IMG/VR virus record: IMGVR_UViG_3300031759_000004
Coordinates: 62,001 to 126,000 of that record
DNA length: 64,000 nucleotides
Direction: 5' to 3' (one strand)
Source of the DNA: a virus
Positions 24,301 through 30,813 of this stretch are shown here, piece by piece (position 1 is the first letter of the stretch; each line of letters begins with the position of its first letter). The notes beneath the pieces are model-generated. The model saw only the letters and a list, made by a program, of their open reading frames with translations, ran no database searches and was not told the DNA's origin. A program made the position numbers and the translations under genes.

Positions 24301-25977
24301 ATGAGACAATACTTAGCCGAAGGCATTGCCGGAGCCTATACGTTCATCGTAGACCGGTCCAAACCTCCCGTTATCGAGAGCCGTCCCAACGGCGGAAGTG
24401 TTGCTCGCATACCGGGTCGCTTCAGCGTCTGTGACTGCGTCAACGGCAACAACCGGCGCTACAGCAAGCGCGTCTGGGAAAAGAATCTCACGCCCGGATC
24501 GCCGCTCCAGGAAGCCATCAAGCGCAACGCCGCCTTCGGCCTGCTGGAACATCCCAAGGACGGCCTGGTGACGCTGCAATCCCCGATTTCCCACCAGGTG
24601 GTCAGCGCGCAGATGGTGGAGTCCAAGGACGCGGACGGGAAAGTCATTCACGAGGTCATGGGCGAGATTGCGCTGTATAATCCCACGCTCATACCTGAGT
24701 CCGGCAAGCTGATGGGATTGATTGAAGGCGGCTACAATCCACTGGTGTCCAGCCGAGGCTACGGCTCCCTGAAGCGCGGAGCGGACGGCGTGGACAACGT
24801 GGAGGAGGACTACGTGTGTGAAAGCTGGGACGTGGTCATCAAGCCGAGTTTTGAATCCGCCGAACTGACCCCGCAGCGCCCCGCCCTCAGCACCTCGACC
24901 CCGCAGTTCGCCGCCCCTGTTTCCCCCAACCCCACCGCAGAATCTCTCCAACCGGCCAAAACGGCCCCAGTCCTCGAAGCCGAGACTGCCAAAAATTTGA
25001 AGGAATCGTCGCCTTCATCTGGTTCAAGCAGTAGCCCTGCAACAGCCAGCAACAAACACACCACAAAAAATATGGAAATCAACGAAATCAAGACGCGGGT
25101 GACCGCGCTCCGAGGTTTGGAACCCACCAAGCTGAGCAGATTCGCCGAGTCCATGGGCCAAATCGAGGACTTGCACCAGCAGGTCTGCGAATGGGCTGCT
25201 GCCGATCCGAAACGCTCCTGGGAAGCCCAGAAGCTGCACAAGGAACTCGACAGTCTGTCCGAGACCTGGACCCAATCGGCCCGCCTTCCCATCAAGGAGG
25301 CCAAACGCCTGACCGAACAGAACGGCAAGCTGATGCGCGTCATCAACGCCACCGCTCAAACGGCGGTCACGTACAAGAAAAAGCTGGGCGAAGCCATCAA
25401 AGGCAAGCGCAGCGGCCAGAAGATGGTCGAAGAATTGACCCGGCGCGGTCAGGGCTGGCAACGCCTGGCGGAAAGCCGCAAGGCCAAGTTCCTGGCGCTG
25501 GAGCACGACTTCGACACCTCCTGCGAGGCCCTGGACCTGATGGCCCAGCGCTATCACGAAGACGTCACGGAACTCGGTCGCCGGGTGATCGTCCTGGAAT
25601 TCAAGGACAAGGCGCAGACGCCGGAAATCCAGAAGGCGCTCAAAGAGGCCACTCGTCTCCGTCACATCGCGGTCATCCGGGAAAAACTGGAAGGCCCCAA
25701 GAAAGATTCGGTCCAAGAAGCTGACGCGCTGAAACAGCCCAAAGAGGGCGAAGTGCCGTCCAAAGAAGGCATCAAGGACGAAAAGGTGAAGGGCGCTGGC
25801 AGCCCTGAATCCGGGAAAGTGGCCGCCGAACCGGGCAAGGTGAAAACCGAGTCCAACGACGCCAAGCCCGCTGCTCCGGCGATTACCGAAGCCCGTGTGC
25901 TTACCCAGAGTCGCGACATTCGCGACCTGAGCGAGTCCATCGGCCTGGTGCAACGCTTGAGCGGTTCAGTCAAGTAA
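24301..25977 (+). CDS. gp21-like prohead protease fused to gp22-like scaffold
   Basis: This encodes 558 residues from ATG 24301. Residues 1-200 match the T4 gp21-type prohead serine protease: D-C-V-N-G-N-N-R-R-Y near 45-54, the catalytic His in L-L-E-H-P (H84), and the Ser in L-V-S-S-R-G (S150/S151). Residues 200-257 are a Ser/Thr/Pro/Ala linker. Residues 258-558 are a long charged coiled-coil scaffold like T4 gp22. In T4 these are separate genes in the same order, 21-22-23. An in-frame ATG at 25072 with an A-rich leader could make the scaffold alone. Confidence 0.88.
   Translation: MRQYLAEGIAGAYTFIVDRSKPPVIESRPNGGSVARIPGRFSVCDCVNGNNRRYSKRVWEKNLTPGSPLQEAIKRNAAFGLLEHPKDGLVTLQSPISHQVVSAQMVESKDADGKVIHEVMGEIALYNPTLIPESGKLMGLIEGGYNPLVSSRGYGSLKRGADGVDNVEEDYVCESWDVVIKPSFESAELTPQRPALSTSTPQFAAPVSPNPTAESLQPAKTAPVLEAETAKNLKESSPSSGSSSSPATASNKHTTKNMEINEIKTRVTALRGLEPTKLSRFAESMGQIEDLHQQVCEWAAADPKRSWEAQKLHKELDSLSETWTQSARLPIKEAKRLTEQNGKLMRVINATAQTAVTYKKKLGEAIKGKRSGQKMVEELTRRGQGWQRLAESRKAKFLALEHDFDTSCEALDLMAQRYHEDVTELGRRVIVLEFKDKAQTPEIQKALKEATRLRHIAVIREKLEGPKKDSVQEADALKQPKEGEVPSKEGIKDEKVKGAGSPESGKVAAEPGKVKTESNDAKPAAPAITEARVLTQSRDIRDLSESIGLVQRLSGSVK
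25072..25977 (+). CDS. Possible internally started scaffold protein (gp22-like)
   Basis: In frame within the protease-scaffold gene, ATG 25072 (codon 258) follows an A/C-rich stretch like the leaders of the capsid and gp32-like genes. It starts exactly where the disordered linker ends and the coiled coil begins, giving 301 residues close to the size of T4 gp22. Phages such as lambda make scaffold from an internal start in the protease gene (C/Nu3). Whether this start is used is inference; the match of start and domain border is visible. Confidence 0.5.
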   Translation: MEINEIKTRVTALRGLEPTKLSRFAESMGQIEDLHQQVCEWAAADPKRSWEAQKLHKELDSLSETWTQSARLPIKEAKRLTEQNGKLMRVINATAQTAVTYKKKLGEAIKGKRSGQKMVEELTRRGQGWQRLAESRKAKFLALEHDFDTSCEALDLMAQRYHEDVTELGRRVIVLEFKDKAQTPEIQKALKEATRLRHIAVIREKLEGPKKDSVQEADALKQPKEGEVPSKEGIKDEKVKGAGSPESGKVAAEPGKVKTESNDAKPAAPAITEARVLTQSRDIRDLSESIGLVQRLSGSVK

Positions 25978-26017
25978 ACGCCATCAACCAACACAACAAA
26001 CTAAGAAATAAATACTT

Positions 26018-27487
26018 ATGGTTATTCTAACTGAAAGTGGAAGACCGGTATTGGCATCTGATGGCGGGCACATTTCCCGCTTCATGGATGTCCTTGAGTG
26101 GGGCTACCGCCTGGCGGAAACGCCGGTCGGGGTCAGCCGCGACAAAAATCCCCGAGGTCTTTGGGAAGCCAAAGGCTGGAAGGAATTCGTCGACCACATG
26201 CCGGAGCACAAGAAACCGCTGGCGGCGATCATGCTCGAAAACTGCCGCAGCCGTTTTGGCCGTCTGGACGAAGTCACTCGTACGACCTCCCTCGGGACGT
26301 TCGACAAGTGGATTTTCCCCATCATCGCCAACATGTCGGAAAACGACGTGATTGATCAACTGGTGGCCCTCCAGCCCATGGCTGGCCCGGTCAGCCAGAT
26401 CGTGTACATGGACATCGTCACCGGTCGGCGCAAAGGCCGCACCCCGGCAGGCGCACCCGTCTGGCGCGCGCTGCAAGGCGCGGTGGACCGCGACGATGAC
26501 GCTGATGAAGTCGTCCAGGACGAAACCGGCACCACGAATGGTTCCGGCGTGTTCGTGCTGGAATGGACTCCGATCCGCACCGGGACGATTTCCGGTTCCT
26601 TCGGTGACGGCACCCAGTTCGCGGACGACGGCAACGGCCAGATCGTCAACGTGGCCACGGGCGCGTATATCGGCGTGGTGACCTATCAAGGTTCCGGCGC
26701 GGGTACGATCACCGTCAGCGCGGAAACGGCTGCCAGCTACACTGTGAGCTACGCGTTCAACTCGGAAGGCAACCTGGCGATCCAGGACTACGAGATGAAG
26801 CTCTCCAGCACCCCCGTCACCGCCAAGGTGATGAAGCTGAAGACGCTCTGGTCCGAGGAAGCCGACCAGAACCTCCAGGCCATGTACAACATCAAGGCGG
26901 AGAGCGTCCTGCTCAACGCGTTGACCAACGCCCTGCAATACCAGAAGCACCGCCAGGTCATCTTTGACTTGCGGGCCAAGGCGGATGCCGGGTTCGTGGT
27001 CTGGGACGCTATCGCTCCGGCGAACGTCAATTACCAGACGCACAAGTTCTCCATCATCGACGCGTTCGAGACTGCCTCGAACTTCATCTTCGGTTCCACG
27101 AACATGGTCGCCGGTAACTGGATGCTCTTGGGCCTCCAAGCCGCTACCGTGGTGGCCACGCTGCCGCAGTTCGTGCCGAAGAACAACCGGGTCCAGATGC
27201 AGGGCATCACGTACCTGGGCGACATCGGCAACAAGAAAGTGTTCGCCGATCCCCACTATCCGGTGAACGAGTTCCTGGTCGGCCACAAGGGCGATCAGTT
27301 CCTCACGACCGGCTACGTGTTGGCCGAGTACCAGAAGCTGTACACCACCCCTGACGTGGTGCTGCCTGACTTCATCCATCAACGGGGTTTTGCCACGAGC
27401 TTCGCGCGCAAAATGATCAACTCGAAGATGTTTGCACGCGGCCTCGTGCAGAATAGTCCAAGCGCTTTTGGCCAGACTATCGGTTAA
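26018..27487 (+). CDS. 23: Major capsid protein (T4 gp23-like)
   Basis: This encodes 489 residues from ATG 26018, preceded by an A-rich leader containing AATAAATA, close to the T4 late element TATAAATA. The C-terminal half follows gp23: K-V-M-K-L-K-T-L-W-S-E-E-A-D-Q-N-L, then L-L-G-L-Q-A-A-T-V-V, K-V-F-A-D-P-H-Y-P and F-L-V-G-H-K-G-D. Candidate maturation sites for the upstream protease are L-T-E at residues 4-6 and L-A-E at 32-34. It directly follows protease-scaffold as in T4 and ends with a strong terminator. Confidence 0.92.
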   Translation: MVILTESGRPVLASDGGHISRFMDVLEWGYRLAETPVGVSRDKNPRGLWEAKGWKEFVDHMPEHKKPLAAIMLENCRSRFGRLDEVTRTTSLGTFDKWIFPIIANMSENDVIDQLVALQPMAGPVSQIVYMDIVTGRRKGRTPAGAPVWRALQGAVDRDDDADEVVQDETGTTNGSGVFVLEWTPIRTGTISGSFGDGTQFADDGNGQIVNVATGAYIGVVTYQGSGAGTITVSAETAASYTVSYAFNSEGNLAIQDYEMKLSSTPVTAKVMKLKTLWSEEADQNLQAMYNIKAESVLLNALTNALQYQKHRQVIFDLRAKADAGFVVWDAIAPANVNYQTHKFSIIDAFETASNFIFGSTNMVAGNWMLLGLQAATVVATLPQFVPKNNRVQMQGITYLGDIGNKKVFADPHYPVNEFLVGHKGDQFLTTGYVLAEYQKLYTTPDVVLPDFIHQRGFATSFARKMINSKMFARGLVQNSPSAFGQTIG

Positions 27488-27510
27488 GCCTAGCCGCTTA
27501 AGTCTTCACA

Positions 27511-27537
27511 AACCCACGGGAAACCGTGGGTTTTTTA
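27511..27537 (+). terminator. Rho-independent terminator after the capsid gene
   Basis: A 9-bp stem (27511-27519 with 27524-27532), GAAA loop, and a T-run. It isolates capsid transcription from the homing endonuclease downstream. Confidence 0.95.
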
Positions 27538-27559
27538 TTTGTTGCGTTTGACTGCATGA

Positions 27560-27565
27560 TACATT
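27560..27565 (+). promoter_or_regulatory. Possible -10 element of leaderless promoter
   Basis: TACATT ends 5 nt before ATG 27571, the same arrangement as the stronger promoters at 3110 and 34607. The -35 side is weak (TTGTTG at 27539-27544). Confidence 0.4.
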
Positions 27566-27570
27566 AGTGT

Positions 27571-28350
27571 ATGTACATGAGCTACACATCTAAGAATAAT
27601 CCAAAGCATGCGTACAAAGTACGTTGGAAGTACACAGACGAAGAGCTGATGGCATCTGCTGCGCAGTATCCGCATCGTTCGCACTGGAAGCGCTACGCCA
27701 ACAACCACTACCAGGCGGCTAGTTCAAGGGGCCTGCTTGACCGGTGTTGCGCCCACATGACGCCTATGGCCAGCCCGTTCGCGGCTGACTACGAAATCTA
27801 CGTGTACGAATTTGCCGACAAGCACGCGTACGTCGGGTTGACTTTCTTGCCACGAGCCAGGCAGTACGCGCACAAGGTCAGTGGCCCGGTAGCGGAGCAC
27901 GCTGATGTCTGTGGCACCTACACGCGCAAGGTTCTGGCCACGAGCTTGACCCGGGAGCAAGCTCCGGAGGCGGAGAAGCTGGCCATCGCGCAGTACAAGA
28001 ACGAAGGCTGGACCATGTTGAATCGGAATAGCGGAGGCTCTGTTGGCACTGTGCGTGGTCGCAAGTGGACCAAAGAGCTGATCGTGGCAGAAGCTCGGAA
28101 GTTCACTACCAGACAAGCCTGGATCGACGGCTCTCAGGGGTCTTACCGTGTTGCCAAGCGGGAGGGTTGGTTCGAGGAGGCCAGCGCCCACATGCCCAAG
28201 CGTGACGGCACTAGCCAGATCGGTCACAAGGTCTCAGCCGCCACACGGCGAAAGCAGTCAGCCGTAAAACTAGGCCGCCCGCAGACGCCCGAGCACCGCG
28301 CCGCCCGCAGCGCCGCCGTCAAGCTCTGGTGGGCTTCTCGGCGCGCGTAA
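27571..28350 (+). CDS. GIY-YIG homing endonuclease with two flanking DNA-binding repeats
   Basis: This encodes 259 residues from ATG 27571 (or 27577). The nuclease lies near residues 70-130 (Y-E-I-Y-V-Y-E-F, A-Y-V-G-L-T). On each side is a copy of the same module: about residues 20-63 and 166-208 both read W/Y-T-x-E/K-E-L then an A-rich helix, a W-x3-Q/S turn, a helix and H-M at the end. The C-terminus is basic. It sits directly after the capsid terminator, a typical homing site next to a conserved gene. Confidence 0.85.
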   Translation: MYMSYTSKNNPKHAYKVRWKYTDEELMASAAQYPHRSHWKRYANNHYQAASSRGLLDRCCAHMTPMASPFAADYEIYVYEFADKHAYVGLTFLPRARQYAHKVSGPVAEHADVCGTYTRKVLATSLTREQAPEAEKLAIAQYKNEGWTMLNRNSGGSVGTVRGRKWTKELIVAEARKFTTRQAWIDGSQGSYRVAKREGWFEEASAHMPKRDGTSQIGHKVSAATRRKQSAVKLGRPQTPEHRAARSAAVKLWWASRRA

Positions 28351-28366
28351 TTTGTTCTTCCAGGCT

Positions 28367-28981
28367 GTGAGCAATTTGCTGCCAGCCAAGATCGAACGGG
28401 TGTTCGCCGTCAGCCCGACCGGCGAAACCTCCGTCGTCAAGCCAGGGCCGCCCAAGAAGCTTTCCCTGGGCCAGCGGCACGCCGCCTGGCGCATCGGCCT
28501 GATGGCCGTGAACCAGTTCATGAAGGAGCAGGGCTTTGAGAGCGTCATCGGGGCCTCGACCACGCACTTCGGCTGGCTGAAGGGAGATTTCTCCGTCAAC
28601 GTCTCCCTGCGTCAGCCGTCAAACATCGCTTACGTCACCTCCTACGAAGGCTACGACCCGCACGCCAAGAAAAAGTCCCTGGGCAAGGACATCACCGGCC
28701 ACGAGATGTTTGGGGTCACGGCCCAGGTCACCACGCTCAAGGAGGCCCTGGGCGGCGGCAAGTACGTGCTGATGGTGGACGCGTCCACACTGAGCGGCAC
28801 GGCCAATCCTGTCTACATTCCGCTGGAAGCGGAAGACGACGGTGGCAAGCCCGCGCAGTACGTCTACAGGAACGTGTTGGGCGTCATCGCCATGATGGCC
28901 CAGGCGGACCAGGGGCTGAAGGACGCTTTCGCCGCCGACCAGGTCAGGCTGGCCCAGGAGCGCCAGGTCCAGCTTGACTGA
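28367..28981 (+). CDS. Conserved hypothetical protein, GTG start
   Basis: This encodes 204 residues from GTG 28367, preferred because GTTCTTCC, a variant of the start-proximal motif, begins 13 nt upstream; TTG 28352 would add 5 residues. The protein is alpha/beta with a basic N-terminus and a charged helical C-terminus. No family was recognised. The homing endonuclease stop lies just upstream, so this gene was probably next to the capsid gene before that insertion. A head or capsid-accessory role is only positional inference. Confidence 0.7.
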   Translation: MSNLLPAKIERVFAVSPTGETSVVKPGPPKKLSLGQRHAAWRIGLMAVNQFMKEQGFESVIGASTTHFGWLKGDFSVNVSLRQPSNIAYVTSYEGYDPHAKKKSLGKDITGHEMFGVTAQVTTLKEALGGGKYVLMVDASTLSGTANPVYIPLEAEDDGGKPAQYVYRNVLGVIAMMAQADQGLKDAFAADQVRLAQERQVQLD

Positions 28982-29132
28982 GCACAAATCGGTCCACTTC
29001 TCAGTTTCTGCCGGTAGGTAAACACCTGATAGGCACTTAGCTAAAAACAGGCTAGGGTCAGGTTCGTGAATTCTGTCTTTTGTTTTCGACCTGGTGCGCA
29101 TTGTAGCGACACCGCCCAACTCCTTTTAATTT

Positions 29133-29486
29133 ATGAACGATCAACAATTTGACGTGCTGTCAAAGCAGATTTCCGATTTCCGCAAGTCCATCGGAACGCC
29201 TGCAACCGTACAGGACCTGCAAAGAACGAAAGAACTAATAATGAGTGCAATCACAGACTGGGCGGCCACCGAAGATGCCGACCTGACGGGAATTCAAACG
29301 GCGCTGGCTGCCGTGGTCACGGGCATTTCAGCCTTGGATGCTGAAATTACCGCCTTCAACAACTCACCCGGGACCCTGAGCGCCGCCGACCAGGCCGCGC
29401 TGACTACCCTGAAAGCGCACAGTGCGGCGCTGGTGACCCAGGCGCAAGCCATCTCGACGGTCGCGCCCGTGGCTCCTGCGTCCTAA
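29133..29486 (+). CDS. Small coiled-coil protein, paralog of 2572
   Basis: This encodes 117 residues from ATG 29133. A helical first third is followed by M-S-A-I-T-D (Met codon at 29241) and an Ala/Thr/Asp-rich coiled coil with a Pro/Ala tail. The gene at 2572 has the same domain order. Short phage proteins beginning M-S-A-I are familiar to me, so the internal Met may be an alternative start. The 152-nt gap before it (28982-29132) has no gene and no clear promoter. Function is unknown. Confidence 0.7.
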   Translation: MNDQQFDVLSKQISDFRKSIGTPATVQDLQRTKELIMSAITDWAATEDADLTGIQTALAAVVTGISALDAEITAFNNSPGTLSAADQAALTTLKAHSAALVTQAQAISTVAPVAPAS

Positions 29487-29497
29487 GCAATCTGGCA

Positions 29498-29529
29498 GCG
29501 GGCTACTTGTAGGAGGAAGGGTAGCCCGC
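29498..29529 (+). other. Stem-loop after the coiled-coil gene
   Basis: GCGGGCTAC (29498-29506) pairs perfectly with GTAGCCCGC (29521-29529). No T-run follows, so it is more likely an mRNA 3'-end hairpin or a weak terminator. Confidence 0.55.
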
Positions 29530-29578
29530 CGCCAGCCTTAAACTTTTCGTTGTCAGAGGCTGGTGGTGTAACTATACC

Positions 29579-29800
29579 GTGGGACATAAACTCAATTTTC
29601 GAGACATCTGCTCAAAAGCTGCCGCCATCCGCTGCCGCCAGGGCGGCCAGTCGAACGCGCAGATCGCCAAGTCCGCCAAGGTGGCTCCCGGCACCGTGGG
29701 GAAGTGGGTCAACAAATCCGGGTTTAAGCTGCGGGGTGGCAAGCTGCGCCACCAGGCGGAGAGCGCCAGCGACATTGTAGACAAACTGTTAGACTACTAA
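29579..29800 (+). CDS. Small helix-turn-helix protein
   Basis: This encodes 73 residues from GTG 29579. Residues 23-50 form a helix-turn-helix (S-N-A-Q-I-A-K-S-A-K-V-A-P-G-T-V-G-K-W-V), with basic flanks suited to DNA binding. The end, D-I-V-D-K-L-L-D-Y, resembles the targeting-like peptides but at the C-terminus. Its stop is 15 nt from the parS-type palindrome, so it might bind that site and control the adenine methylase promoter. No ParB signature (such as the CTP-binding region) fits in 73 residues. Confidence 0.72.
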   Translation: MGHKLNFRDICSKAAAIRCRQGGQSNAQIAKSAKVAPGTVGKWVNKSGFKLRGGKLRHQAESASDIVDKLLDY

Positions 29801-29815
29801 GATAAACTTATTACG

Positions 29816-29831
29816 TGTTCCACGTGGAACA
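29816..29831. promoter_or_regulatory. parS-type palindrome (ParB binding site)
   Basis: TGTTCCACGTGGAACA is a perfect 16-bp palindrome. It matches the bacterial parS consensus (TGTTTCACGTGAAACA) apart from the symmetric C/G pair, and that form, GTTCCACGTGGAAC, is the one I know from Pseudomonas. It lies in the gap between the HTH gene and the adenine methylase. No ParA or ParB gene was seen in this window. Confidence 0.7.
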
Positions 29832-29883
29832 ATGCTGACGTTTAGTCATTTTTCAGCTGGCCACGGCTCGTCTGTGTGTGTTC

Positions 29884-29889
29884 TATACT
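29884..29889 (+). promoter_or_regulatory. -10 element of a leaderless promoter
   Basis: TATACT ends 6 nt before ATG 29896, the same geometry as the promoters at 3110 and 34607. No good -35 is seen. Confidence 0.5.
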
Positions 29890-29895
29890 GGCGAC

Positions 29896-30759
29896 ATGAA
29901 ATGCCTATTACGGTACCCTGGCGGAAAAAGTCGAATGCTCGGCGATCTACAGCCGTACCTGGTCGGAATGCTTAAAAATGAAACTGAGTACGGCGAACCT
30001 TTCGTCGGTGGTGGTTCGGTGGCGTTGCACGTGGCGCGCCATTTTCCAAAAATCAAGTTAAGGCTGAACGACAAAGACCCGCTCATAGCCGGGTTATGGC
30101 GCGTAATCTGCGGACCCTCTGCCGGTGTCAATCAGCTAATTAAACTGATTGATGTGGTGCCAACATTAAGCCTGTGGCGGTCCACCCGCAGCAGTGAACC
30201 CAAAACAGACTTGAATCGGGCTTTTAAGGCGATATTCATGAACCGAACCTCGTGGAACGGCATCGTACACGACTCACGTCCGATAGGCGGCCTGGAGCAG
30301 AAAAGTAAGTGGCCAATCGGTTGTCGCTATAACGTAGGCGCTTTAAGCGCCCTTTTAGTAGCCTACCATGAACTTCTGTCCGGACGCACTGTTGTGACGG
30401 AACTGGACGCTGTTGAATTTGTACGTCGATTCAGTTGTCCCTGCTTTATTGATCCGCCGTACCTTATGGACGGCAAAAATAAACTTTACGGCGTTAGCAT
30501 GACTGAAAGCGAGCACAGGAATTTTGCAAAAGCCTTGCGCACGCTGAGAAAGTGGGTACTGACCTACGATAATAAAGATAGGGTTGCCTGCGACTTGTAC
30601 TGGCGCGTAGACAAAAAGCTCATAGATACGAGATACTCGATGGACACAGCCCATCGCGCCCACCGCGAAGTAGTGGGAGTGGCTGAGTGGAAAAAAGCGA
30701 GCGAAATTTGCGCACACAAAGGTTTTTCTCTTGTTCTTAACGGCAGCGCTGAACTATAG
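29896..30759 (+). CDS. dam: DNA adenine N6-methyltransferase (Dam/D12 class)
   Basis: This encodes 287 residues from ATG 29896. It has the D12-class motifs: R-Y-P-G-G-K-S at 6-12 (SAM binding), G-E-P-F-V-G-G-G-S at 33-41 and the catalytic D-P-P-Y at 186-189. It methylates adenine N6 in a short target, protecting phage DNA from restriction or marking it; the target cannot be read here. GC content is lower than in structural genes, and it shares this with the ATPase gene that follows, so both may have been acquired together. Confidence 0.93.
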   Translation: MKCLLRYPGGKSRMLGDLQPYLVGMLKNETEYGEPFVGGGSVALHVARHFPKIKLRLNDKDPLIAGLWRVICGPSAGVNQLIKLIDVVPTLSLWRSTRSSEPKTDLNRAFKAIFMNRTSWNGIVHDSRPIGGLEQKSKWPIGCRYNVGALSALLVAYHELLSGRTVVTELDAVEFVRRFSCPCFIDPPYLMDGKNKLYGVSMTESEHRNFAKALRTLRKWVLTYDNKDRVACDLYWRVDKKLIDTRYSMDTAHRAHREVVGVAEWKKASEICAHKGFSLVLNGSAEL

Positions 30760-30813
30760 TCGGCGTGTAACCGGACTTGCTGGAATTAACCGGTGGGACT
30801 GGGAAAGGAAAAC

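Noticed and set aside
26009-26017. AATAAATA before the capsid gene as a T4-type late promoter
   Set aside because: It matches TATAAATA at 7 of 8 positions but lies only 3 nt before the ATG, which would put the transcript start inside the gene; it is more likely part of an A-rich leader.
29498-29529. Perfect 9-bp hairpin as a Rho-independent terminator
   Set aside because: No T-run follows, so I list it only as a stem-loop.
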